Below are positions 53,512 to 64,000 of a stretch of DNA of 64,000 nt, one piece after another (within the stretch, counting starts at the first letter, position 1; every line of letters begins with the position of its first letter). Origin of the DNA: Hippophae tibetana (Eukaryota > Streptophyta > Magnoliopsida > Rosales > Elaeagnaceae); NCBI GenBank assembly GCA_037013495.1, contig CM072811.1, forward strand, positions 10,111,190-10,175,189, given 5' to 3'. Under the pieces are notes generated by a model, which worked only from the letters and a program-made list of their open reading frames with translations, was not told the DNA's origin and made no database searches. The translations under genes and the position numbers were made by a program.

Positions 53512-54469
53512 CATACACTCAAATACAATAATTCCTATTGGTTCAAATATTAATTTGAATGTATATGAGAATAGATCTTTTGTATAGAAATGATCTAATA
53601 GTTTTGCATTCGTTTAAAGATGAAAAAGACTAAAAATAGTGCATAATATTAATCTCATGAAAGTAATCAAATTAAAGGATTTTATAAAAAAATAAAATAT
53701 TGTTTTTATCCATCCATTAAATTTGTCAAATAAATTTTGAAGTAAGCTTTTAGACATGAATAAAATGCAAAAGGACTTCGTGGGGAAGTATTTCCTATAT
53801 TTTTCTTTTATATTTAGCCAATTCTCATAAGGATATTGGGTCATAGTATTAAGTTTGTACTATTCATTTTTTAACTTTGTTTTATTTATATCTACTTTTT
53901 GTTTTAGAGATATATAGTTATTAATGAAAAAGACACATTTATAAATTATACCAATATTAAATAATAAGGTGAGTAGTTAATTGGTGTTTTTTCTTCGTAT
54001 TGGTTTAAGCAACCTCATATATGACTCTTTTTAGGTATTCATGAATGCATGAATACACAGACATATACTTTAAATTTCTACTTAACTTATTGAAGTCAAG
54101 TAATAAAAATTAAAATTGAACACTCTATTAGGTGTAATTCAATGCAGAGGCCTAGAGAGATAATCTAACAATTTAATATTCAAATTGTTAAGACAAATAA
54201 ACAAAAAATAAGATTTTAAAATAATGAAAAATATATATATGACAAAGATAAGATATAAAAAATCTAAAACTTCTCATTCTTTTTAATGTCGTTTAAGATT
54301 ACAACAAAAATCTATAAAATAGGTTATCTTATTATTCAAAATATTTAGGATTTACTATAATAATTAATTGAAAATCACTTTCGTATTTTAAAACAATATG
54401 TAACAATATCGAAATTTTCCAATATTTGTATAATGAATTTGACTTGGCTTAGACTATAATCTCATGAGT
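53512..54469 (+). repeat. Satellite monomer 57 (type A)
   Basis: 958 bp. Extra T in AATAATTCCTATT; CATCCATTAAATTTG and TTAGGTATTCATG are private. Confidence 0.95.
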
Positions 54470-55425
54470 CATACACTTAAATACAATAAATCCTATTGGT
54501 TCAAATATTAATTTGAATGTATATGAGAATAGTTCTTTTGTATAGAAATGATCTAATAGTTTTGCATTCGTTTAAAGATGAAAAAGACTAAAAATAGTGT
54601 ATAATATTAATCTCATGAAAGTAATCAAATTAAAGGATTTTATAAAGAAATAAAATATTATTTTTATCCATCCTTTAAATTTATCAAATAAATTTTGGAG
54701 TAAGTTTTTAGACATTAATAAAATGCAAAGGACTTCATGGGGAAGTATTTCCTATATTTTTCTTTTATATTTACCCAATTCTCATAAGGATATTGGGTCA
54801 TAGTATTAAGTTTGTAATATTCATTTTTTTTCTTTGTTTTATTTGTATCTACTTTTTTGGTTTAAGGGATATATAGTTATAATGAAATGGACCCATTTAT
54901 AAATTATACCAATATTAAATAATAAGGTGAGTACTTAATTGGTGTTTTTTCTTCGTATTGGTTTAAGCAACCCCATATATGACTCTTTTTAGGAATTCAT
55001 GAATGCTTAAATACACAGACATATACTTTAATTTCTACTTACCTTATTCAAGTCAAGTAATAAAAATTAAAATGGAACACTCTATTAGGTGTAATTCAAT
55101 GCAGAGGCCTAGAGAGATAATCTAACAATTTAATATTCAAATTGTTAAGACAAATAAACAACAAATAAGATTTTAAAATAATGAAAAATATATATATGAC
55201 AAAGATAAGATATAAAAAATCTAAAACTTCTCATTCTTTTTAATGTCGTTTAAGATTACAACAAAAATCTATAAAATAGGTTATCTTATTATTCAAAATA
55301 TTTAGGATTTACTATAATAATTAATTGAAAATCACTTTCGTATTTTAAAACAATATGTAACAATATCGAAATTTCCAATCATTGTATAATGAATTTGAAT
55401 TGGCTTAGACTATAATCTCACGAGT
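54470..55425 (+). repeat. Satellite monomer 58 (type B)
   Basis: 956 bp. Several one-base indels, including AATAAATCC, ATGCAAAGGAC, TTTTTTGGTTTAAGG and ATAGTTATAATG. Confidence 0.95.
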
Positions 55426-56388
55426 CATACACTCAAATACAATAATCATATTGGTTCAAATATTAATTTGAATGTATATGAGAATAGATCTTTTGTATAG
55501 AAATGATCTAATAGTTTTCCATTCGTTTAAAGATGAAAAAGACTAAAAATAGTGCATAATATTAATCTCATGAAAGTAATCAAATTAAAGGATTTTATAA
55601 AGAAATAAAATATTGTTTTTATCCATCGATTAAATTTATCAAATAAATTTTGAAGTAAGCTTTTAGACATGAATAAAATGCAAAAGGACTTCGTGGGGAA
55701 GTATTTCCTATATTTTTCTTTTATATTTAGCCAATTCTCATAAGGATATTGGGTCATAGTATTAAGTTTGTACTATTCATTTTTTCACTTTGTTTTATTT
55801 ATATCTACTTTTTGTTTTAGAGATATATAGTATTAATGAAAAGGACCCATTTATAAATTATAACAATATTAAAATAATAAGGTGAGTTGTTAATTGGTGT
55901 TTTTTCTTCGTATTGGTTTAAGCCAACCTCATATATGACTCTTTTTAGGAATTCATCATGAATGCATGAATACACAGACATATACTTTAAATTTCTACTT
56001 AACTTATTCAAGTCAAGTAATAAAAATTAAAATTGAACATTCTATTAGGTGTAATTCAATGCAGAGGCCTAGAGAGATAATCTAACAATTTAATATTCAA
56101 ATTGTTAAGACAAATAAACAAAAAATAAGATTTTAAAAATAATGAAAAATATATATATGACAAAGATAAGATATAAAAAATCTAAAACTTCTCATTCTTT
56201 CTAATGTCGTTTAAGATTACAACAAAAATCTATAAAATAGGTTATCTTATTATTCAAAATATTTAGGATTTACTATAATAATTAATTGAAAATAACTTTC
56301 GGTATTTTTAAAAAATATGTAACATTATCAAAATATTCCAATCTTTGTATAATGAATTTGAATTCGCTTAGACTATACTCTCACAAGT
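55426..56388 (+). repeat. Satellite monomer 59 (type A, mosaic, longest)
   Basis: 963 bp, the longest copy. Type A until about 56220, then it takes the unit 45 end (ATAACTTTCGG, ACATTATCAAAAT). Three extra bases lie in AATTCATCATGAATG. Confidence 0.95.
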
Positions 56389-57344
56389 CATACACTCAAA
56401 TACAATAATCCTATTGTTTCAAATATTAATTCAAATGTATATGAGAATAGATCTTTTGTATAGAAATGATCTACTAGTTTTGCATTTGTTTAAAGATGAA
56501 AAAGACTAAAAATAATGCAAAATATTAATCTCATGAAAGTAATCAAATTAAAGGATTTTATAAAGAAATAAAATATTATATTTATCAATCGATTAAATTT
56601 ATCAAATAAATGTTGAAGTAAGTTTTTAGAGATTAATAAAATGCAAAAGGACTTCATGGGGAAGTATTTTGCTATATTTTTCTTTATATTTAGCCAATTC
56701 TCATATGGAAAATTGGGTCATAGTATTAAGTTTGTACTATTCATTTTTTTCTTTGTTTTATTTATATCTACTTTTTGTTTTAGACATATATAGTTATTAA
56801 TGAAAAGGAACTGTTTATAAATTATACCAATATTAAATAATAAGGTGAGTAGTTTAATTGGTGTTTTTTCTTCGTATTGGTTTAAGCAACCCTATATATG
56901 ACTCTTTTTAGGAATTCATGAATGCTTGAATACACAGACATATACTTTAAATTTCTATTTAACTTATTCAAGTCAAGTAATAAAAATTAAATTGAACAAT
57001 CTATTAGTTGTAATTCAATGCAGAGGCCTAGAGAGATAATCTACCAAATTTAAAATTCAAATTGTTAAGACAAATAAACAACAAATAATATTTTAAAATA
57101 ATGAAAAATTTGAATGACAAAGATATGATATAAAAAATCTAAAACATCTTATTCTTTTTAATGTCGTTTAAGATTACAACTAAAATCTATAAAATAGGTT
57201 ATCTTATTATTCAAAATATTTATTATTTACTATAATAATTAATTGAAAATCACTTTCGTATTTAAAAAAAATATGTAACAATATCGAAATTTTCCAATCT
57301 TTGTATAATGAATTTGAATTGGCTTTGACTATACTCTCACGAGC
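56389..57344 (+). repeat. Satellite monomer 60
   Basis: 956 bp. Matches unit 46 with several added or lost single bases (GGAAAATTGGG, GTAGTTTAATTGG, ACCAAATTTAAA). Confidence 0.95.
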
Positions 57345-58301
57345 CATACACTCAAATACAATAATCCTATTGGTTCAAATATTAATTCAAATGTATATGA
57401 GAATAGATCTTTTGTATAGAAATGATCTACTAGTTTTGCATTTTGTTTAAAGATGAAAAAGACTAAAAATAGTGCAAAATATTAATCTCATGAAAGTAAT
57501 CAAATTAAAGGATTTTATAAAGAAATAAAATATTATATTTATCAATCGATTAAATTTATCAAATAAATGTTGAAGTAAGTTTTTAGAGATTAATAAAATG
57601 CAAAAGGACTTCATGGGGAAGTATTTTGCTATATTTTTCTTTTATATTTAGCCAATTCTCATATGGAAATTGGGTCATAGTATTAAGTTTGTACTATTCA
57701 TTTTTTTCTTTGTTTTATTTATATCTACTTTTTGTTTTAGACATATATAGTTATTAATGAAAAGGAACTGTTTATAAATTAATACCAATATTAAATAATA
57801 AGGTGAGTAGTTAATTGGTGTTTTTTCTTCGTATTGGTTTAAGCAACCCTATATATGACTCTTTTTAGGAATTCATGAATGCTTGAATACACAGACATAT
57901 ACTTTAAATTTCTATTTAACTTATTCAAGTCAAGTAATAAAAATTAAAATTGAACAATCTATTAGTTGTAATTCAATGCAGAGGCCTAGAGAGATAATCT
58001 ACCAATTTAAAATTCAAATTGTTAAGACAAATAAACAACAAATAAGATTTTAAAATAATGAAAAATTTGAATGACAAAGATATGATATAAAAAATCTAAA
58101 ACATCTTATTCTTTTTAATGTCGTTTAAGATTACAACTAAAATCTATAAAATAGGTTATCTTATTATTCAAAATATTTATTATTTACTATAATAATTAAT
58201 TGAAAATCACTTTCGTATTTTAAAAAAATATGTAACAATATCGAAATTTTCCAATCTTTGTATAATGAATTTGAATTGGCTTTGACTATACTCTCACGAG
58301 C
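57345..58301 (+). repeat. Satellite monomer 61
   Basis: 957 bp. Closest to units 46 and 47. CATTTTGTTTAAAG and AAATTAATACCAAT have extra bases. Confidence 0.95.
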
Positions 58302-59256
58302 CATACACTCAAATACAATAATCCTATTGGCTCAAATATTAATTCAAATGTATATGAGAATAGTTCTTTTGTATAGAAATGATCTAATAGTTTTGCATTC
58401 GTTTAAAGATGAAAAAGACTAAAAATAGTGCATAATATTAATCTCATGAATGTAATCAAATTAAAGGATTTTATAAAGAAATAAAATATTATTTTTATCC
58501 ATCGTTTAAATTTATCAAATAAATTTTGAAGTAAGTTTTTAGACATTAATAAAATGCAAAAGGACTTCATGGGGAAGTATTTCCTATATTTTCTTTTATA
58601 TTTAGCCAATTCTCATAAGGATATTGGGTCATAGTATTATGTTGGTAATATTCATTTTTTTTCTTTGTTTTATTTATATCTACTTTTTGTTTAAGGGATA
58701 TATAGTTATTAATGAAATGGACCCATTTATAAATATACCAATATTAAATAATAAGGTGAGTAGTTAATTGGTGTTTTTTCTTCGTATTGGTTTAAGCAAC
58801 CCCTTATATGACTCTTTTTAGGAATCATGAATACTTAAATACACAGACATATACTTTAAATTTCTTCTTAACTTATTCAAGTCAAGTAATAAAAATTAAA
58901 ATGGAACACTCTATTAGGTGTAATTCAATATAGAGGCCTAGAGAGATAATCTAACAATTTAATATTCAAATTGTTAACACAAATAAACAACAAATAAGAT
59001 TTTAAAATAATGAAAAATATATATATGACAAAGATAAGATTTAAAAAATCTAAAACTTCTCATTCTTTTTAATGTCGTTTAAGATTACAACAAAAAATCT
59101 ATAAAATAGGTTATCTTATTATTCAAAATATTTAGGATTTACTATAATAATTAATTGAAAATCACTTTCGTATTTTAAAAACAATATGTAACAATATCGA
59201 AATTTCCAATCAATGTATAATGAATTTGAATTGGCTTAGACTATAATCTCACGAGT
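58302..59256 (+). repeat. Satellite monomer 62
   Basis: 955 bp. Matches unit 52. The EcoRI site is lost through GGAATCATGAATAC. Confidence 0.95.
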
Positions 59257-60214
59257 CATACACTCAAATACAATAATCCTATTGGTTCAAATATTAATTT
59301 GAATGTATATGAGAATAGATCTTTTTGTATAGAAATGATCTAATAGTTTTGCATTCGTTTAAAGATGAAAAAGACTAAAAATAGTGCATAATATTAATCT
59401 CATGAAAGTAATCAAATTAAAGGATTTTATAAAGAAATAAAATATTGTTTTTATCCATCGATTAAATTTATGAAATAAATTTTGAAGTAAGCTTTTAGAC
59501 ATGAATAAAATGCAAAAGGACTTCGTGGGAAGTATTTCCTATATTTTTCTTTTATATTTAGCCAATTCTCATAAGGATATTGGGTCATAGTATTAAGTTT
59601 GTACTATTCATTTTTAACTTTGTTTTATTTATATCTACTTTTTGTATTAGAGATATATAGTTATTAATGAAAAGGACACATTTATAAATTATACCAATTT
59701 TAAATAATAAGGTGAGTAGTTAATTGGTGTTTTTTCTTCGTATTGGTTTAAGCAACCTCATATATGACTCTTTTTAGGAATTCATGAATGCATGAATACA
59801 CAGACATATACTTTAAATTTCTACTTAACTTATTGAAGTCAAGTAATAAAAATTAAAATTGAACACTCTATTAGGTGTAATTCAATGCAGAGGCCTATAG
59901 AGATAATCTAACAATTTAATATTCAAATTGTTAAGGACAAATAAACAAAAAATAAGATTTTAAAATAATGAAAAATATATATATGACAAAGATAAGATAT
60001 AAAAAATCTAAAATTCTCATTCTTTTTAATGTCGTTTTAAGATTACAACAAAAATCTATAAAAAAAGGTTATCTTATTATTCAAAATATTTATGATTTAC
60101 TATAATAATTAATTGAAAATCACTTTCGTATTTTAAAACAATATGTAACAATATCGAAATTTTCCAATCATTGTATAATGAATTTGAATTGGCTTAGACT
60201 ATAATCTCACGAGT
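59257..60214 (+). repeat. Satellite monomer 63 (type A)
   Basis: 958 bp. Follows unit 62 as unit 53 follows 52. AGGCCTATAGAG and TTTTTGTATTAGAG are variants. Confidence 0.95.
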
Positions 60215-61174
60215 CATACACTCAAATACAATAATCCTATTGGTTCAAATATTAATTTGAATGTATATGAGAATAGATCTTTTGTATAGAAATGATCTAA
60301 TAGTTTTGCATTCGTTTAAAGATGAAAAAGACTAAAAATAGTGCATAATAGTAATCTCATGAAAGTAATCAAATTAAAGGATTTTATAAAGAAATAAAAT
60401 ATTGTTTTTATCCATCGATTAAATTTATCAAATAAATTTTGAAGTAAGCTTTTAGACATGAATAAAATGCAAAGGACTTCGTGGGGAAGTATTTCCTATA
60501 TTTTTATTTTATATTTAGCCAATTCTCATAAGGATATTGGGTCATAGTATTAAGTTTGTACTATTCATTTTTTAACTTTGTTTTATTTATATCTACTTTT
60601 TGTTTTAGAGATATATAGTTATTAATGAAAAAGACCCATTTATAAATTATACCAATATTAAATAATAAGGTGAGTAGTTAATTGGTGTTTTTTCTTCGTA
60701 TTGGTTTTAAGCAACCTCATATATGACTCTTTTTAGGAATTCATGAATGCATGAATACACAGACATATACTTTAAATTTCTACTTAACTTATTGAAGTCA
60801 AGTAATAAAAATTAAAATTGAACACTCTATTAGGTGTAATTCAATGCAGAGGCTAGAGAGATAATCTAACAATTTAATATTCAAATTGTTTAAGACAAAT
60901 AAACAAAAAATAAGATTTTAAAATAATGAAAAATATATATATGACAAAGATAAGATATAAAAAAATCTAAAACTTCTCATTCTTTTTAATGTCGTTTAAG
61001 ATTACAACAAAAATCTATAAAATAGGTTATCTTATTATTCAAAATATTTAGGATTTACTATAATAATTAATTGAAAATCTACTTTCGTATTTTAAAACAA
61101 TATGTAACAATATCGAAATTTTCCAATCATTGTATAATGAATTTGAATTGGCTTAGACCTATAATCTCACGAGT
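60215..61174 (+). repeat. Satellite monomer 64 (type A)
   Basis: 960 bp. StuI site lost (GAGGCTAGAGAG). AATAGTAATCTCATG is private. Confidence 0.95.
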
Positions 61175-62131
61175 CATACACTCAAATACAATAATCATAT
61201 TGGTTCAAATATTAATTTGAATGTATATGAGAATAGATCTTTTGTATAGAAATGATCTAATAGTTTTCCATTCGTTTAAAGATGAAAAAGACTAAAAATA
61301 GTGCATAATATTAATCTCATGAAAGTAATCAAATTAAAGGATTTTATAAAGAAATAAAATATTGTTTTCATCCATCGATTAAATTTATCAAATAAATTTT
61401 GAAGTAAGCTTTTAGACATGAATAAAATGCAAAAGGACTTCGTGGGGAAGTATTTCCTATATTTTTCTTTTATATTTAGCCAATTCTCATAAGGATATTG
61501 GGTCATAGTATTAAGTTTGTACTATTCATTTTTTAACTTTGTTTTATTTATATCTACTTTTTGTTTTAGAGATATATAGTTATTAATGAAAAGGACCCAT
61601 TTATAAATTATAACAATATTAAATAATAAGGTGAGTTGTTAATTGGTGTTTTTCTTCGTATTGGTTTAAGCAACCTCATATATGACTCTTTTTAGGAATT
61701 CATGAATGCATGAATACACAGACATATACTTTAAATTTCTACTTAACTTATTGAAGTCAAGTAATAAAAATTAAAATTGAACACTCTATTAGGTGTAATT
61801 CAATGCAGAGGCCTATAGAGATAATCTAACAATTTAATATTCAAATTGTTAAGACAAATAAACAAAAAATAAGATTTTAAAATAATGAAAAATATATATA
61901 TGACAAAGATAAGATATAAAAAAATCTAAAACTTCTCATTCTTTTTAATGTCGTTTAAGATTACAACAAAATCTATAAAATAGGTTATCTTATTATTCAA
62001 AATATTTAGGATTTACTATAATAATTAATTGAAAATCACTTTCGTATTTTAAAACAATATGTAACAATATCGAAATTTTCCAATCATTGTATAATGAATT
62101 TGAATTGGCTTAGACTATAATCTCACGAGTC
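61175..62131 (+). repeat. Satellite monomer 65 (type A)
   Basis: 957 bp. AATCATATTGG, TTTTCCATTCG and GTTTTCATCC are shared with unit 67. Confidence 0.95.
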
Positions 62132-63090
62132 CATACACTCAAATACAATAATCCTATTGGTTCAAATATTAATTTGAATGTATATGAGAATAGATCTTTT
62201 GTATAGAAATGATCTAATAGTTTTGCATTCGTTTAAAGATGAAAAAGACTAAAAATAGTGCATAATATTAATCTCATGAAAAGTAATCAAATTAAAGGAT
62301 TTTATAAAGAAATAAAATATTGTTTTTATCCATCGATTAAATTTATCCAAATAAATTTTGAAGTAAGCTTTTAGACATGAATAAAATGCAAAAGGACTTC
62401 GTGGGGAAGTATTTCCTATATTTTTCTTTTATATTTAGCCAATTCTCATAAGGATATTGGGTCATAGTATTAAGTTTGTACTATTCATTTTTTCACTTTG
62501 TTTTATTTATATCTACTTTTTGTTTTAGAGATATATAGTTATTAATGAAAATGGACCCATTTATAAATTATACCAATATTAAATAATAAGGTGAGTAGTT
62601 AATTGGTGTTTTTTCTTCGTATTGGTTTAAGCAACCTCATATATGACTCTTTTTAGGAATTCATGAATGCATGAATACACAGACATATACTTTAAATTTC
62701 TACTTAACTTATTGAAGTCAAGTAATAAAAATTAAAATTGAACACTCTATTAGGTGTAATTCAATGCAGAGGCCTAGAGAGATAATCTAACAATTTAATA
62801 TTCAAATTGTTAAGACAAATAAACAAAAAATAAGATTTTAAAATAATGAAAAATATATATATGACAAAGATAAGATATAAAAAATCTAAAACTTCTCATT
62901 CTTTTTAATGTCGTTTAAGATACAACAAAAATCTATAAAATAGGTTATCTTATTATTCAAAATATTTAGGATTTACTATAATAATTAATTGAAAATCACT
63001 TTCGTATTTTAAAACAATATGTAACAATATCGAAATTTTCCAATCATTGTATAATGAATTTGAATTGGCTTAGACTATAATCTCACGAGT
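62132..63090 (+). repeat. Satellite monomer 66 (type A)
   Basis: 959 bp. TTTTTTCACTTTG as in unit 59. Extra bases at GAAAAGTAATC, TATCCAAATAAA and AAAATGGACCC. Confidence 0.95.
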
Positions 63091-64000
63091 CATACACTCA
63101 AATACAATAATCATATTGGTTCAAATATTAATTTGAATGTATATGAGAATAGATCTTTTGTATAGAAATGATCTAATAGTTTTCCATTCGTTTAAAGATG
63201 AAAAAGACTAAAAATAGTGCATAATATTAATCTCATGAAAGTAATCAAATTAAAGGATTTTATAAAGAAATAAAATATTGTTTTCATCCATCGATTAAAT
63301 TTATCAAATAAATTTTGAAGTAAGCTTTTAGACATGAATAAAATGCAAAAGGACTTCGTGGGGAAGTATTTCCTATATTTTTCTTTTATATTTAGCCAAT
63401 TCTCATAAGGATATTGGGTCATAGTATTAAGTTTGTACTATTCATTTTTTAACTTTGTTTTATTTATATCTACTTTTTGTTTTAGAGATATATAGTTATT
63501 AATGAAAAGGACCCATTTATAAATTATAACAATATTAAATAATAAGGTGAGTTGTTAATTGGTGTTTTTTCTTCGTATTGGTTTAAGCAACCTCATATAT
63601 GACTCTTTTTAGGAATTCATGAATGCATGAATACACAGACATATACTTTAAATTTCTACTTAACTTATTCAAGTCAAGTAATAAAAATTAAAATTGAACC
63701 ATTCTATTAGGTGTAATTCAATGCAGAGGCCTAGAGAGATAATCTAACAATTTAATATTCAAATTGTTAAGACAAATAAACAAAAAATAAGATTTTAAAA
63801 TAATGAAAAATATATATATGACAAAGATAAGATATAAAAAATCTAAAACTTCTCATTCTTTCTAATGTCGTTTAAGATTAAAACAAAAATCTATAAAATA
63901 GGTTATCTTATTATTCAAAATATTTATGATTTACTATAATAATTAATTGAAAATCAATTTCGTATTTTAAAACAATATGTAACAATATCGAAATTTTCCA
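63091..64000 (+). repeat. Satellite monomer 67 (type A, cut by window edge)
   Basis: 910 bp present. The last ~47 bp are beyond the window. Matches unit 65. Confidence 0.95.

Larger units (their letters stand above)
49682..56388 (+). repeat. A/B two-unit higher-order repeat, units 53-59
   Basis: A units (53, 55, 57, 59) have GACATGAATAAAATG, CTTCGTGGGGAAG and, except 59, CATTTTTTAACTTTG. B units (54, 56, 58) have CATGAGTCATACACTTAAAT, GACATTAATAAAATG, CTTCATGGGGAAG and TTTAAGGGATATATAG. Successive same-type offsets are 1,916, 1,915, 1,914, 1,917 and 1,914 bp. Units 50 and 51 are an earlier A/B pair, separated from this run by unit 52. Confidence 0.85.
56389..58301 (+). repeat. Two-unit block matching units 46-47
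   Basis: Units 60 and 61 interrupt the right subfamily and return to the 43-49 subfamily. Unit 60 has the CTATTGTTTCAAAT and AAAATAATGCAAAAT of unit 46. The offset between the two blocks is 13,404 bp (14 units). Unit 62 then matches unit 52 at 9,577 bp, so two separate source regions are juxtaposed. Confidence 0.75.
1..64000 (+). repeat. Satellite DNA array, ~956-bp monomer, 66 complete copies plus partials
   Basis: The window is filled from edge to edge by head-to-tail copies of one A+T-rich monomer. Fixed landmarks recur in the same order and spacing in every copy: CATACACTC, CTATTGGTTCAAA, GATGAAAAAGACTAAAAATA, GGACTTC(G/A)TGGGGA, GATATTGGGTCATAG, GGTGAGTAG, GTATTGGTTTAAGCAACC, GAATTCATGAATG, GCAGAGGCCTAGAGAG, CAAAGATAAGATATAAAAAA and ATATGTAACAATATCGAAAT. 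Most copies carry a StuI site (AGGCCT), an EcoRI site (GAATTC) and a ClaI site (ATCGAT) at fixed places. No reversed copy, gap, microsatellite block or foreign insert was seen. The phase point used for unit boundaries is arbitrary. I do not recognise the family by name, and the array continues beyond both ends. Confidence 0.98.
61175..64000 (+). repeat. Two-unit pattern at the right edge, units 65-67
   Basis: Units 65 and 67 share AATCATATTGG, AGTTTTCCATTCG, GTTTTCATCCATCG and GGTGAGTTGTTAAT, 1,916 bp apart. Unit 66 lacks these and instead has CATTTTTTCACTTTG. Unit 59 combines both sets (AATCATATTGG and TTTTTTCACTTTG), so it is probably related to the parent of this pair. Confidence 0.7.

Noticed and set aside
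55817-56011. 64-codon minus-strand open frame in unit 59
   Set aside because: It depends on several private single-base indels in the error-prone right part of the window and is absent from sister units.
1-64000. CRISPR-like periodic repeat array
   Set aside because: Repeats are ~956 bp and contiguous, with no short direct repeats separated by unique spacers and no cas genes.
1-64000. Monomer as a dimer of a ~480-bp ancestral unit
   Set aside because: Only weak likeness is seen between the two halves (for example GATGAAAAAGAC and AATGAAAAATATG), no more than expected in A+T-rich sequence.
1-64000. CENP-B box or other named centromere protein site
   Set aside because: No match to the CENP-B box core (TTCG....A..CGGG) was found in the monomer, so a centromere assignment cannot be made from sequence.
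1-64000. Bacterial, organellar or plasmid origin because of high A+T
   Set aside because: There are no genes, ribosome binding sites or RNA genes, and a 64-kb perfectly oriented tandem array of ~1-kb non-coding units is typical of eukaryotic satellite DNA.

Overview
The whole 64 kb window is one uninterrupted head-to-tail array of a long, A+T-rich satellite DNA. I find no protein gene, RNA gene, transposon or single-copy DNA in it. Taking the recurring CATACACTC as an arbitrary phase point, the window holds 66 complete monomers (943 to 963 bp, mean about 956 bp) and a partial 67th cut by the right edge. Six bases of the preceding monomer lie at the left edge, so the array extends beyond the window on both sides. 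All copies are in the same orientation. Base composition is roughly three quarters A+T by eye.

A 64 kb tandem array of this kind points to eukaryotic heterochromatin (centromeric, pericentromeric, subtelomeric or an interstitial block). Much of the variation between monomers is at CpG positions in the CG/TG/CA pattern expected from deamination of methylated cytosine. That favours a CpG-methylating host such as a plant or vertebrate, and a plant is my weak guess. I do not recognise the satellite family by name.

Layout: units 1-6 (7-5727) are a left subfamily whose first four units form a two-unit higher-order repeat. Units 7-9 are transitional. Units 10-15 (8591-14293) alternate between two 3'-half types. 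Units 16-23 (14294-21929) are a mixed set with pairwise relatives two and four units apart. Units 24-42 (21930-40117) contain long segmental duplications: runs of consecutive units recur at constant offsets of about 8.6, 9.57 and 10.53 kb, plus a 2,872-bp three-unit repeat. Units 43-49 (40118-46807) are another subfamily, which reappears as units 60-62 (56389-59256). Units 50-59 and 63-67 are the right subfamily, which mostly alternates as an A/B dimer of about 1,915 bp. Several units are mosaics whose two halves match different neighbours, as expected from unequal crossing-over or gene conversion.

No genes act together here. The points of interest are the unusually long monomer, the changing higher-order structure, a CA-to-TG change that turns a direct repeat into an inverted repeat, a conserved hairpin, and a sharp rise in one-off single-base indels to the right of about 51.3 kb. 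That rise looks more like local assembly or consensus quality than biology. A short open frame on the minus strand recurs in about half the monomers, but I judge it to be chance.
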